Positions 50,877 through 60,549 of a DNA stretch of 64,000 nucleotides are shown piece by piece (the stretch's first letter is position 1; the number at the start of each line of letters is the position of its first letter). Source of the DNA: Candidatus Proximibacter danicus (GTDB lineage: Bacteria > Pseudomonadota > Gammaproteobacteria > Burkholderiales > Rhodocyclaceae). The stretch is taken from assembly GCA_016710885.1 (NCBI GenBank), contig JADJUC010000012.1, positions 73,006-137,005 on the forward strand, given 5' to 3'. A program made the position numbers and the translations under genes. The notes under the pieces are model-generated. The model was not told the DNA's origin, searched no databases, and saw nothing but the letters and a program-made list of their open reading frames with translations.

Positions 50877-51782
50877 CGCCGATCCTGCTTTTCGGTTGCG
50901 ATGGGCAGGTCGGCTGGCAGTTGCAGCGTTCGCTGTCGCCGCTGGGGGCGGTCACCGCCGTCAATCGTACCCAGTGCGACTTGGCGAACCCGGAAGCCAT
51001 CCGCTCGGCGATTCAGGCGGTGGCCCCGAAAATCATCGTCAATGCCGCAGCCTATACCGCCGTCGATCGCGCCGAAACCGAGCCGGAACTGGCGCAGGCA
51101 ATCAATGTCACCGCACCGGCGGTGATGGCCGAAGCCGCCAAAAAATCAGGCGCCCTGCTGGTGCATTCCTCGACTGACTACGTTTTTGATGGCCGCAAGC
51201 AGGCCCCTTATGTCGAGACCGATGCAACTTGCCCGTTGTCGGTTTATGGCCGGACCAAGCGCGATGGCGAGGACGCGGTTGCCGCTGCCGGTTGTCGCGC
51301 ATTGGTCATTCGCACCAGTTGGGTCTTTGGTGCGTGGTCACAACTTTGTGAAAACCATTCTCCGGCTGGCCGGCGAAGGCCGGGCCTTGCGCATCGTCGA
51401 TGACCAGATCGGCGCCCCGACCCCGGCGGCCCTGATTTCGGATGTGACCGGCCAGATTTTGGCCGCCTCGCGGCGCGGAGCGCAGATCGAAGACTGTCGT
51501 CTGTACCATTTGGCAGCAGCAAACCCGGTCAGCTGGTGCGGGTTTGCCCGCGAGATATTGCGTCTGGCTGCCGCAACGCCAGGCTTCGAAGGGTTGCCGA
51601 CACCCGACTCCGTGACCGGTATCGGCACTGCGGATTACCCGCTGCCGGCGCCTCGCCCAGCCAATTCACGCCTCGACTGCGGCAAGCCCGAACGGGATTT
51701 CGACCTTGAGCTGCCCGACTGGCGGCCCTTCCTTTCCCGCATGCTGCAGTTGCTGGCGCTGAAACGCGCGAATGGATACTGA
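50873..51782 (+). CDS. rfbD: dTDP-4-dehydrorhamnose reductase, one frameshift
   Basis: RfbD (RmlD) reduces dTDP-4-keto-L-rhamnose. It has LLFGCDGQVGWQLQRSL, NAAAYTAVDRAETEPELA, SSTDYVFDGRKQAPYVE and PLSVYGRTKRDGE (Y-x-x-x-K). The frame breaks near 51330-51340 (GGTGCGTGGTCAC): two bases appear to be missing before GHNFVKTILRLAGEG. The rest (VDDQIGAPTPAALISDV, FEGLPTPDSVTGIGTADYPLPAPRPANSRLD) is normal. Confidence 0.92.
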
Positions 51783-51833
51783 GCGGGACGGACAACGGTA
51801 AAATGCCCCTTTCCCTTTTGGAACAAGTTCTTC

Positions 51834-52133
51834 ATGCGCCTCAGCAACACACAAATCGCTGCGATACGTCAGGTCGTTCTGGAGCAGGCCGGCGTGGCCG
51901 CGACGGTTCGGCTGTTTGGCTCGCGTCTGGACGACGCGGCCAAGGGCGGAGATGTCGATTTGCTGGTGGAAATCCCTTTCCCCGTTGCTGACCCTGCGCC
52001 TTTGGTGGCGCGTATCGCTGGCCGCATCAGCCGGGCGCTGGATAGCCGCAAGGTCGATGTTGTCCTCGCGGCGCCGAACCTGATGTCCTTGCCGATTCAC
52101 GAAGTGGCGAGGAGAGAGGGGTGCTTGCTGTGA
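51834..52133 (+). CDS. MNT-type minimal nucleotidyltransferase (MntA-like)
   Basis: The 99-residue protein has the MNT motif LFGSRLDDAAKGGDVDLLVE (GS followed by nine residues and D-x-D). In MNT/HEPN modules such enzymes attach AMP to the HEPN toxin and switch it off. The HEPN gene follows with a 4-bp overlap. It is the first of three modules inserted between rfbD and rfbA. Confidence 0.85.
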   Translation: MRLSNTQIAAIRQVVLEQAGVAATVRLFGSRLDDAAKGGDVDLLVEIPFPVADPAPLVARIAGRISRALDSRKVDVVLAAPNLMSLPIHEVARREGCLL

Positions 52134-52625
52134 TCGCCGACCCGCGTGCCGCAACACGCCTCACGCATCTGTCGCAGATCGTTGAGCGCGAGCTCAGGCA
52201 CTTGAAAGCGACTGACGGCCGCCTGTTCTTTGAACCATTTTCGGAAACGACAGCGGCGCGTCTGGAGCAAGACGAGGCGCTTGCCGAGCGGGTGGAGGCT
52301 TTCGTGTCACGCTTCGGTCGACTGCAGGACACCCTGGGCGACAAATTGCTGCCTGCGTGGCTGGCAGCACATGGCGAAAGAGTTGCCTCCTTCGTCGACA
52401 ACCTGGACCGCGCCGAAAAGCTGGCGCTCATCGACAACGTGCAGGACTGGATCGACATGCGCAAGCTGCGCAATCAGATGGTGCATGAATATGGATGACC
52501 CGCTGGTGCTGGCTTCTGCCTTGCAGGCGGCGCACCGGTTTGTGCCGACGCTCGAACAGGTGGCCGGGCGGCTGACGGCGGGTTTTGTTTCTGAGGATCA
52601 ATACCCCCGTGCGCCTCAGTCCTGA
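52130..52625 (+). CDS. HEPN-domain toxin (HepT-like), one frameshift
   Basis: The protein starts at GTG 52130 (VIADPRAATRLTHL) and has the HEPN catalytic motif RNQMVHEY (R-x4-H-x-Y) near residue 117. The frame breaks at about 52490 (CATGAATATGGATGAC): two bases appear to be missing before MDDPLVLASALQAAHRFVP, a normal HEPN tail ending at 52625. HEPN proteins of this kind cut RNA or are neutralised by AMPylation. The end overlaps the next MNT gene by 17 bp. Confidence 0.8.
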
Positions 52626-52908
52626 CGAACGAAAAGTCATTCTGGCGGCCGCCCATCGTCACTTCGGCGAGGCGGCCGAGGTCTGGCTGTTCGGTTCGCG
52701 TGTGCGGAACAACACTCGCGGTGGTGATATCGACCTGCTGGTGGAACTTCCCGCGCCTGTTTCATCGCCCTTGGCCTTGTCGCTAGCCTTCGAGGCTGAT
52801 ATTCAGAGTGAGCTGGATGATCCGAAGGTCGATGTGCTCGTGCACGCTGCCGGCGAAGATGCTTCGCCAATTTATCGACTGGCGAGAGAGACTGGAGTGC
52901 GATTGTGA
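52609..52908 (+). CDS. Second MNT-type minimal nucleotidyltransferase
   Basis: The 99-residue protein starts at GTG 52609 (VRLSPDERKVILAAAHRHFG) and has LFGSRVRNNTRGGDIDLLVE, the MNT motif. An earlier TTG at 52585 is possible. It is related to the MNT gene at 51834 but not a recent copy. It overlaps the following HEPN gene by 4 bp. Confidence 0.83.
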   Translation: MRLSPDERKVILAAAHRHFGEAAEVWLFGSRVRNNTRGGDIDLLVELPAPVSSPLALSLAFEADIQSELDDPKVDVLVHAAGEDASPIYRLARETGVRL

Positions 52909-53318
52909 GTGAGCCAGAATCGATTGCGGCGGCACTTGCCTTTAACCGCGAAAAACGGCCAAGTCGATTGCTTTTGGTCGACGCCTCGCTGCAGGGCTAC
53001 GCCACATTCGATGCGGCGCGTGAATATTCGCCGAAAGAACTCGAACCTTACGATGCTTTCGCCGATCGATTTGTGCGCGCAGTTGAGTGCTCTCTGCGCT
53101 ACATGCGCAGCCTGGAAATGGCGCAGTTCGCGGAGCAATCCGAGTCCACACGAAGTCTGCTTGACCGGATGGAAAAGCTTGGCGTGGTAAGTTCTGCGGG
53201 GCTATGGATGCAAATGCGCAATATTCGAAACCGTATCGTCCGTGACTATTTGCCGCAGCAGGTGGCAGATATGTTTGAGTTGCGGCGCGGTTGCTGCGGT
53301 TGCAGGCGAAGCTGTAAT
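52905..53318 (+). CDS. Second HEPN-like gene with altered catalytic motif, probable frameshift
   Basis: The protein starts at GTG 52905 (VSEPESIAAALAFNREKRPSR) and reaches MRNIRNRIVRDYLPQQVADMFEL. Where HEPN toxins have R-x4-H-x-Y, this one reads RNRIVRDY, so the histidine is arginine (codon CGT; CAT would be His). The frame breaks near 53283-53291; shifting it gives LLRLQAKL and a stop at 53316-53318, a normal HEPN end. The uncorrected frame would run to 53369 with a cysteine-rich tail. Either the catalytic residue is lost or this is a base error. Confidence 0.7.
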
Positions 53319-53356
53319 GTTTTCGTTCGTGGCTTTTTAACAAGACTGGCAACCAG

Positions 53357-53584
53357 ATGCGCACCATAGGCCACCGCAAGGAACACCCGATCACCTTCTC
53401 GGCGTCAGCCGCGTTGCTGGCCGAAGGTGCGCGCTTCAATGACGAGATCCATCGGCTCCCGACCGGCAATACGACCCACATCCCCAAGGGGGTGTACTGG
53501 TTCAAGTCCTTTGAAGAGTCCAATCAGCATCAACAGGATTGCCTGGTCGCTGGTATGGCCAAAATCGCCTTGGAGCGCAGGTGA
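53357..53584 (+). CDS. Small protein upstream of a nucleotidyltransferase
   Basis: The 75-residue protein (MRTIGHRKEHPITFSASAALLAEG...) is basic with histidines near the N-terminus and ends ESNQHQQDCLVAGMAKIALERR. I recognise it only as a type of small protein found directly ahead of nucleotidyltransferase genes; no function is known to me. Its stop overlaps the next start (GTGA). Confidence 0.6.
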   Translation: MRTIGHRKEHPITFSASAALLAEGARFNDEIHRLPTGNTTHIPKGVYWFKSFEESNQHQQDCLVAGMAKIALERR

Positions 53585-54099
53585 CGGACGAATACAGCCG
53601 ACCGGCAACTCTCGAAGACCTCAAGGCGCTGATTGCGTCTCTCAACGCGCAAGCTGTGGACTACTTGCTGATAGGCGGGTATGCCCTGTTCGCGCACGGC
53701 TACCACCGTGCGACCACAGATATTGACGTTCTGGTGCCGGCGACCCAGGAAGCCGGGATCAAGATTCGCTCGGCCTTAATGGTGTTGCCGGACCAGGCCG
53801 CCAAGGATATTGACCCAGCATGGTTTGATGAAGGCGAGAATATCCGGGTCGCGGATGCATTTGTCGTCGACATCATGCTCAATGCCTGCGGTGAGACGTA
53901 TGAGACGTTGAAGCAGTACGCCGAGACGGTCGATCTTGACGGTGTGCCCGTTCGCACGATCAACCTGGAAGGCTTGCTACTGACCAAGCAGACCAAGCGG
54001 GAGAAAGACGTGTCCGACAGAATCATTCTGGAACGCGCCCTGGAAGCGCTAAAGGAGCGCGTGAGCAAGCCCGATCCGGATCAGGGGCTTGACTTGTAA
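53581..54099 (+). CDS. Nucleotidyltransferase (AbiEii/DUF6036-like)
   Basis: The 172-residue protein begins at GTG 53581 (VTDEYSRPATLEDLKALIA) and has the nucleotidyltransferase core VDYLLIGGYALFAHGYHRATTDIDVLV with GG and D-x-D. It ends LTKQTKREKDVSDRIILERALEAL. Such enzymes act as toxins (AbiEii, MenT-like) or as modifiers. It pairs with the 75-residue gene by overlap. This is the third module between rfbD and rfbA. Confidence 0.7.
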   Translation: MTDEYSRPATLEDLKALIASLNAQAVDYLLIGGYALFAHGYHRATTDIDVLVPATQEAGIKIRSALMVLPDQAAKDIDPAWFDEGENIRVADAFVVDIMLNACGETYETLKQYAETVDLDGVPVRTINLEGLLLTKQTKREKDVSDRIILERALEALKERVSKPDPDQGLDL

Positions 54100-54145
54100 C
54101 GATGCAACTCATCACCGAAAGAATTCCCGAGGGAATGAAGACATC

Positions 54146-55034
54146 ATGATCACCAAACGCAAAGGCATCATCCTCGCCGGCGGCGCCGGTACCCGGCTGC
54201 ACCCGGCAACACTGGCGGTGTCCAAGCAACTGCTGCCGATCTTCGACAAGCCGATGATCTACCATCCGCTGACGACCCTGATGCTTGCCGGTATCCGCGA
54301 CATCCTGATCATCTCGACGCCGCAGGATACCCCGCGTTTCGAGCAGTTGCTGGGTGACGGTTCGCAGTGGGGGATCAACCTGTCGTACGCTATCCAGCCT
54401 TCACCGGATGGTCTGGCGCAGGCTTTCATCATCGGTGACAAATTCATCGGCGACGATCTGGCGGCGCTGGTGCTCGGCGACAACATTTTCTACGGCCACG
54501 ATTTCCATAAGCTGCTCGGCAATGCGATGACGCGCGAGGCGGGGGCCAGTGTCTTCGCTTATCACGTACATGATCCGGAGCGTTATGGCGTGGTCGAGTT
54601 TGACGCGACGGGCCGTGCGGTCAGCCTCGAAGAAAAACCAAAACAGCCGAAATCGAACTATGCCGTGACCGGCCTCTATTTCTACGACCGGCAAGTGGTC
54701 AGGGTTGGCCAAGGCGCTAAAGCCTTCGCCACGTGGCGAACTTGAAATCACCGATCTGAACCGGCTCTATCTTGAACAAGGGTCGCTCTCGGTCGAGATC
54801 ATGGGGCGCGGCTACGCCTGGCTCGATACCGGAACGCACGAGTCGATGCTGGAAGCCTCGCAGTTCATCGCCACACTGGAAAAACGGCAGGGGCTGAAAG
54901 TCGCCTGCCCGGAAGAAATTTCCTGGCGCCAGGGCTGGATCGATGCGGCGAAACTGGAAGCGCTGGCCGCGCCGTTGTCCAAGAATGGTTATGGGCAGTA
55001 TCTGCAGCGACTGCTGCGAGAGTCGGTATTCTGA
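54146..55034 (+). CDS. rfbA: Glucose-1-phosphate thymidylyltransferase, one frameshift
   Basis: RfbA (RmlA) makes dTDP-glucose. It has GIILAGGAGTRLHPATLAVSKQLLPIFDKPMIY in pattern, LALVLGDNIFYGHDF, PERYGVVEFDATGRAVSLEEKPKQPKSNYAVTGLYFYD. The frame breaks near 54700-54710 (GTGGTCAGGGTTGGCC); after it LAKALKPSPRGELEITDLNRLYLEQG continues normally to GYGQYLQRLL. About 295 residues when corrected. Confidence 0.93.
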
Positions 55035-55057
55035 TTCCTATCCTTCACACCCACCCC

Positions 55058-55090
55058 CCGTTCGTCCTGAGAGCAAAGGCGTATCGAAGG
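55058..55090. repeat. Partial copy of the REP-like dispersed repeat
   Basis: CCGTTCGTCCTGAG, then AGCAAAG, then GCGTATCGAAGG matches the right arm of the element at 8479-8519 (CCGTTCGTGCTGAG...GCGTATCGAAG), with the small inner hairpin missing. It lies between rfbA and rfbC. Confidence 0.75.
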
Positions 55091-55124
55091 TGAAGGGGCC
55101 AGGGACCAACAAAGACCACAACCC

Positions 55125-55674
55125 ATGAAAGCCACACCCCTTGCCATCCCCGAAGTTATCCTCCTCGAACCTCGAGTGTTCGGCGATGATCGCGGTTTTT
55201 TCTTTGAAAGCTACAACCGCCAGGCATTTCGCGAGGCCACTGGCGTCGATCCCGATTTCGTGCAGGACAACCACTCGCGCTCGGCAAAAGGCGTACTGCG
55301 CGGCCTCCACTACCAGCTACCGCCGAAGGCGCAAGGTAAACTGGTGCGCGTAACCGTGGGTGAAGTGTTTGATGTCGCGGTGGATATCCGCCCGGACTCG
55401 CCAACATTCGGCAGATGGGTTGGTAAGATGCTTTCGGCCGAGAACAGACGACTTGTGTGGATCCCGCCAGGATTTGCGCATGGATTCCTGGCATTATCGG
55501 AAACGGCAGAGTTCCTCTACAAGGCAACGGATTACTACTCGCCGAAGCAATGAGCGGTGCATTCGTTGGAATGATCCGGATATCAATGTCGACTGGCCGC
55601 TCAATCAGGAGCCGATAGTCTCTGGCAAGGATGCCCAAGGGGCGGCTTTCATTGCTGCTGATTTTAACGGCTAA
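55125..55674 (+). CDS. rfbC: dTDP-4-dehydrorhamnose 3,5-epimerase, one frameshift
   Basis: RfbC (RmlC) is the third rhamnose step. The cupin has ILLEPRVFGDDRGFFFESYN, FVQDNHSRSAKGVLRGLHYQLP and WIPPGFAHGFLALSETAEFLYKATDYYSP. The frame breaks at 55548-55549 (CCGAAGCAATGAGC): one A too many turns H into a stop. Removing it gives ERCIRWNDPDINVDWPL and a normal end at 55674. With rfbB, rfbD and rfbA it completes dTDP-L-rhamnose synthesis. Confidence 0.93.
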
Positions 55675-55764
55675 ACGGGGTGGGCCCAATACGTCAGGCT
55701 AATTGCCCGGCCGCAAACCAAGGAGTAAAATGCCGGCTGTCAAGATAGCTTCTGGGAGGTGGCG

Positions 55765-56267
55765 ATGCACTGGTATCTCGTTCATACCAAGCTAGGGCAG
55801 GAAAGGTGCGCGCTGGAAAATCTCGAGCGGCAGGGATATCAGTGTTATCTCCCAACGTTCCCTTCAGAAAACTCCGCCGAGGTGTGCTGGCTGTCTCGGA
55901 TGAGCCTCTGTTCCCGCGTTACCTATTTGTCCGATTGGGCGGCGACGATTCGGCCAAGGGCTGGGCTCCAATTCATTCGACCAAAGGGGGTAAGCCGACT
56001 GGTGCGCTTTTGGCGTAGACCCCGCTAAGGTTCATGATGACTTGATTGAGCTCATACGCGTGCAGGAAGCATCGCCCAAGCTAAGCCAAAGCTGCTGTTT
56101 GCGTCCGGCGAGCGGGTTGTACTGATGGAATCCCCGTTTATTGGTATCGAAGGCATCTACCAGATGGCTGATGGCGAGGTCGGGCTATGGTGCTGATCGA
56201 AATCTTGAGCAAGCCGGTGGTCGTGCGATTGCCGCCGGGCGGTTTGCGAAAGCCGGCTAGCAACTAG
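55765..56267 (+). CDS. RfaH/NusG-like specialised antiterminator, several frameshifts
   Basis: The N-terminal segment MHWYLVHTKLGQERCALENLERQGYQCYLP is the NusG/RfaH NGN domain. Frame changes near 55870 and later join it to SDEPLFPRYLFVRLGGDDSAKGW, then DDLIELIRVQEAS, SPFIGIEGIYQMADGE (KOW-like) and VVRLPPG, ending at TAG 56265-56267. RfaH-type proteins stay with RNA polymerase on long polysaccharide operons after meeting an ops element; one lies 190 bp downstream (56458). The start has a strong GGGAGG site. Whether the gene is whole cannot be told from this consensus. Confidence 0.7.
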
Positions 56268-56832
56268 TTTCCGGCGCGCAGTTGAGATTGTGCCTGCCCT
56301 AGCTGCCTTGGTCGTTCGAAAAAAATCTTTTCAAAGTTATGGCCGTGTGATAAATAGCGTCCGTTCCGTCGAACGGAAAACGGAGCAATCTGCCGTGTTT
56401 GATCTTCCGAACCCCTGTAAATCTCGCAATCCGCGCTTGTCGATCGTGAAACGGCATGGCGGTAGCGTGCCTAAGTCGTCTTGAGCCTGAATTTCCCGTG
56501 CAACGATTGACTGGCTTCCAAGAGAACAACTAGTTCGAGGGCAAGCGCCGTTTGCGCTAGAGGTTAGTCCGCGCACCTTCGCTTGGGCAGGGTTCTGGGC
56601 TTGGTAATTTCAATTTCTTTTTCCAGGTCCCGGTAGAAATGGGGTCGGTCAAATGCAGTCTTCGCCAGCTCCAGAGCAAGCGGCACTGCGCCTATATGTT
56701 TGCGCCAGCCAGGGTGGCTGAGAAGTCGAAGCTGGCGGCGGCGGTTTTGAGGGGGATTATGGCAGGGCATAAAACGCGCTGCTGAGCCAGGGTGTTGAAT
56801 GCCTAGATGGATTCAGTGGGGAATATACCTTA
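56268..56832 (+). other. Leader region between the RfaH-like gene and ugd
   Basis: No convincing gene lies in these 565 bases; the open frames seen on either strand have no family-like sequence. The region is richer in AT than its surroundings and carries an exact ops-type element at 56458-56470. It is most likely the untranslated leader of the ugd-manC-gmd operon. Confidence 0.55.
56458..56470 (+). promoter_or_regulatory. ops-type element (RfaH recruitment site)
   Basis: GGCGGTAGCGTGC matches, over all 13 bases as I recall it, the ops element of E. coli and Salmonella polysaccharide operons, where RfaH joins paused RNA polymerase. It lies in the leader 363 bp upstream of ugd, on the coding strand, and about 190 bp after a NusG/RfaH-like gene. 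The match is seen directly; its function here is inferred. Confidence 0.65.
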
Positions 56833-58015
56833 GTGAAAATTGCTATCGTCGGGACTGGTTACGTAGGGCTCTCTAATGGCGTGCTGCTGGCTCAGCATAA
56901 CGAAGTTGTCTGCTTTGACATCGTTCCTGAGAAGGTGGCGATGCTCAACCGCAAGGAATCGCCGATCGAAGATGCCGAGATCGAAGATTTCCTGAAAAAT
57001 CTGCCACTAGATTTCCGCGCCACATGGACAGGCAGGAAGCCTATGTCGGCGCAGATTATGTCGTCATCGCCACCCCGACCGACTATGATCCGAAACCAAC
57101 TACTTCAACACGAAATCGATCGAAGCAGTAATCCGCGATGTGATCGCCACGACCCGCAGGCGGTGATGGTCATCAAATCAACCGTTCCGGTCGGCTACAC
57201 CGAACGCACAAGGCGTGTGATGGGCACGCAAAATCTCATTTTTTCGCCGGAATTTCTGCGCGAAGGTCGGGCGCTCTATGACAACCTACATCCTTCGCGT
57301 ATCGTGGTCGGCGAGCGTTCTGCCCGGGCGAACCTTCGCCAACCTGCTTCAAGCAAGGGGCGGTCAAGCCGAACATCCCTGACCTTGTTTGCTGACAGTA
57401 CCGAGGCCGAGGCGATCGCTTATTCGCCAATACCTATCCGGCAATGCGCGTCGCCTACTTCAACGAGCTGGACACCTACGCCGCCACGCATGGCCTGGAT
57501 ACCCGGCAGATCATCGACGGCGTTTGTCTGGATCCGCGGATTGGCGACCACTACAACAACCCCAGCTTCGGCTACGGGGGCTACTGCCTGCCAAAGGATA
57601 CGAAGCAACTCCTCGCTAATTATCGCGATGTACCGCAGAACCTTGTGCGCGCCATCGTCGAGGCCAACACTACACGTAAGGATTTCATTGCCGCTGAAGT
57701 GGTGCGTCTATGCCAAGTCAGCGGCTCGGACCGAACACCCGTTGTGGGCATCTATCGTTTGGTGATGAAACAGGGGAGTGACAATTTTCGCGCCTCCGCC
57801 ATTCAGGGGGTAATGAAGCGAATCAAGGCCAAAGGGGTCGAGGTCATAGTTTACGAGCCGACTCTAGAGGAGTCAAAGTACTATCACTCCCGCGTTGTCA
57901 ATGATTTGGCTGCTTTCAAGCAGGCGGCTGACGTGATTATCGCCAATCGGCGATCGCCTGAGCTGGATGATGTCTCAGGAAAATCTACACACGAGATTTG
58001 TTTGGGTATGACTAA
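56833..58015 (+). CDS. ugd: UDP-glucose 6-dehydrogenase, several frameshifts
   Basis: Ugd makes UDP-glucuronate. The start is a GTG (VKIAIVGTGYVGLSNGVLLAQHNEVV). Later segments lie in three frames: ADYVVIATPTDYDP, VMVIKSTVPVGYTERTRR, FSPEFLREGRALYDNLHPSRIVVGE, RVAYFNELDTYAATHGL, and NNPSFGYGGYCLPKDTKQL with the catalytic Cys in GGYCLPKD. At least four single-base breaks occur; the last, near 57982, must be closed to reach VYTRDLFGYD and the TAA at 58013-58015. The open frame otherwise reads on into manC, an artefact. Confidence 0.88.
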
Positions 58016-59469
58016 CTTAATTCAGCCGGTTATCCTCTGCGGCGGCTCCGGAACTCGGCTTTGGCCGCTCTCCCGTGCTGGATTCCCGAAGCAACCTTTA
58101 TCACTTACTGGCAACGAGAGTCTGTTTCCAGCAAGCTGCGCTGAGACTGGTTGCGCTTGAGGCTTCCAACATCAATGTCGCCAAGCCGATCATCGTTACT
58201 GGCGAAGAACACCGCTTCCTCGCGGCGGAGCAATTGCGTGAAGTGGGCATTGAGCTCGGCTCTGCTTTGTTGAGCCTGTGGGCCGCAACACAGCTCCTGC
58301 TTTAACTCTGGCTGCCCTAGCCGCACAAGCAAACGCCCAAGATCCTGTGCTCGTTGTCACACCGGCTGACCAAACGGTAAGCAATTCTGCGGCCTTTGTA
58401 GATGCCATGCATCATGCTATCGATCAGGCCGCCGAGGGTGCAATTGTGATTCTTGGAATCACGCCAGACACACCCGAAACCGGCTACGGCTACATTCAGG
58501 CCGATGGCGACACAAGCCAATCGGTCATGGTTGTTCAGCGCTTCGTCGAAAAACCCAACGTCGCCACTGCCCAGCAGTACCTGACTCAGGGCGGCTACTA
58601 CTGGAACGCCGGCATGTTCGTACTCAGGGCATCCGTATGGCTGCAGGCCCTGCAGGCTTTCCGAGCAGACATTCTGGACGCTACCACTCAGGCATGGAAC
58701 CGGCGCACAACAGACGCCGGCCTGATGGCCCCCTTTATACGCCCCGGCAAGGACGAATTCGTGGCTATTCCATCTGAGTCCATCGATTACGCTGTCATGG
58801 AGCGTTGCCCCGGTAGCGCCTTTCCAATACGCATGGTCCCACTGGACGCTGGCTGGAGCGTGACTGGGCGCGTGGGATGCCGTGGAACGTGCTTCCCAGA
58901 GACGAAAAATGGCAACGCTCATCTGGGGATGTTCTCGTCACTGATAGCTGCAATACTCTGCGCATGCCTCCAGCCGTTTGGTTGCCATGGTTGGAGTGAG
59001 CGCGACCTCGTCGTGGTAGAAACGCCGGATGCCGTTTTGGTGGCTGACAAGTTGCGCAGTCAGGATGTGAAACACATCGTCAGCCAGCTACAAATTACCA
59101 AGCGGGAAGAGCACGCCTTACATAGAAAAGTCCACCGCCCTTGGGGCTGGTACGACAGCATCGACGAAGGCGGACGCTTTAAGGTCAAACGCATCCAGGT
59201 CAATCCCAAAGCCAGTCTTAGCCTGCAAAGCATCATCATCGATCTGGAATACACGGTGGTTGTCGAGGGCACGGCAGAAATTACGTGTGGTGACAAAAAG
59301 CTTGTGCTCACGGAGAATCAGTTCACTCACATCCCTTTTGGGCGAGGCACATCGCCTCTCAAACCCAGGCACCATTCCATTGGAAATCATTGAAGTCCAG
59401 TCAGGCAGCTATTTGGGCGAAGATGACATAGTTAGGATCGAAGATAGTTATGGGCGACAAAATGGTTAA
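58008..59469 (+). CDS. manC: Mannose-1-phosphate guanylyltransferase / mannose-6-phosphate isomerase, several frameshifts
   Basis: The bifunctional enzyme makes GDP-mannose. ATG 58008 opens MTNLIQPVILCGGSGTRLWPLSR, the nucleotidyltransferase signature. Continuations in other frames give GEEHRFLAAEQLREVGI, GRNTAPALTLAALAA, FVEKPNVATAQQYLTQGGYYWNAGMFV and ETPDAVLVADK. The C-terminal cupin follows: HRPWGWYDSIDEGGRFKVKRI, EYTVVVEGTAEITCGD, then RLSNPGTIPLEIIEVQSG. At least four breaks (near 58120, 58270, 58860-58970, 59240-59350) are needed. It ends at TAA 59467-59469, overlapping gmd. Confidence 0.88.
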
Positions 59470-60545
59470 GAAAGCACTGATTACAGGAGTAACAGGTCAG
59501 GATGGGGCTTACCTTGCGGAGTTCTTGCTAAACAAGGGCTACGAGGTGCACGGCATCAAGCGCCGCACTTCGCTTTTTAACACGGATCGCATTGATCACC
59601 TGTTCAAGGATCCGCATGTGTCGGACGGCCGTTTCGTATTGCATCACGGCGACATGACCGATTCGTCCAGCCTCATCCACATCATGCAGAAGGTCCGCCC
59701 CGACGAGATCTACAACCTGGCAGCTCAAAGCCATGTGGCAGTAAGCTTCGAAGAACCCGAATACACAGCAAACTCGGATGCGCTTGGTGCGCTGCGCCTC
59801 CTAGAAGGCATCCGCATTCTCGGTCTGGAGAAGAAGACACGTTTCTACCAGGCCAGCACCTCGAACTCTACGGCTTGGTGCAGGAGATTCCCCAGAAGGA
59901 AACCACACCCTTTTACCCGCGCAGTCCCTATGCGGTGGCCAAGCTCTACGCTTATTGGATCACGGTCAACTACCGCGAGGCCTATGGCATCTATGCATGC
60001 AACGGCATTCTCTTCAATCACGAATCGCCGAATCGCGGCGAGACTTTCGTGACGCGCAAGATTACCCGCGCCCTGGCGCGCATCAAGCTGGGCATCCAGG
60101 AGCGTCTCTATCTGGGCAACCTCGATGCGAAGCGCGACTGGGGGCATGCCAAGGACTATGTTCAGATGCAGTGGTTGATGCTGCAGCAGGAACAGCCTGA
60201 AGACTTTGTCATCGCCAGCGGCGTGCAATACAGCGTGCGCGAGTTTGTCGATTGCGCGGCGAGGGAATTGGGTATGAAGCTGAGCTGGTCGGGCGAAGGT
60301 GTCAACGAAAAGGGCTACGACGAACAGGGCCGCTGCGTCGTCGAAGTGGATCCCCGATACTTCCGCCCCACCGAAGTTGAAACACTTCTCGGCGACGCCA
60401 GCAAGGCCAAGCAGAAACTGGGCTGGGTGCCCGAGATCAGCTTCGCTGACCTCGTGACGGAAATGGTACAGGCCGATATGCGCGAAGCCGAGTTCGAAGT
60501 TCAGGTTCAGAAGAGTGGGCCAAGGCGCTGCGTAACCAGGGTTGA
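59462..60545 (+). CDS. gmd: GDP-mannose 4,6-dehydratase, two frameshifts
   Basis: Gmd makes GDP-4-keto-6-deoxy-mannose. It begins MVKKALITGVTGQDGAYLAEFLL (an upstream ATG at 59450 is possible) and has RRTSLFNTDRIDHLF, GDMTDSSSLIHIM, NLAAQSHVAVSFEEPEYTA. Near 59868 the frame breaks; ELYGLVQEIPQKETTPFYPRSPYAVAKLYAYW follows with the Y-x-x-x-K motif, then GQ-type end sequences (VDPRYFRPTEVETLLGDASKAK). A second break near 60510 must be closed to end at WAKALRNQG and TGA 60543-60545; otherwise the frame runs into fcl. Confidence 0.92.
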
Positions 60546-60549
60546 TTGC

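Noticed and set aside
56299..56576. Small minus-strand frames in the ugd leader
   Set aside because: They have no family-like sequence and overlap the ops-type element; the region looks like an untranslated leader.
57444..58160. Fusion protein of Ugd and ManC
   Set aside because: Closing one missing base near 57982 gives the normal Ugd end (VYTRDLFG) and a stop that overlaps the manC ATG.
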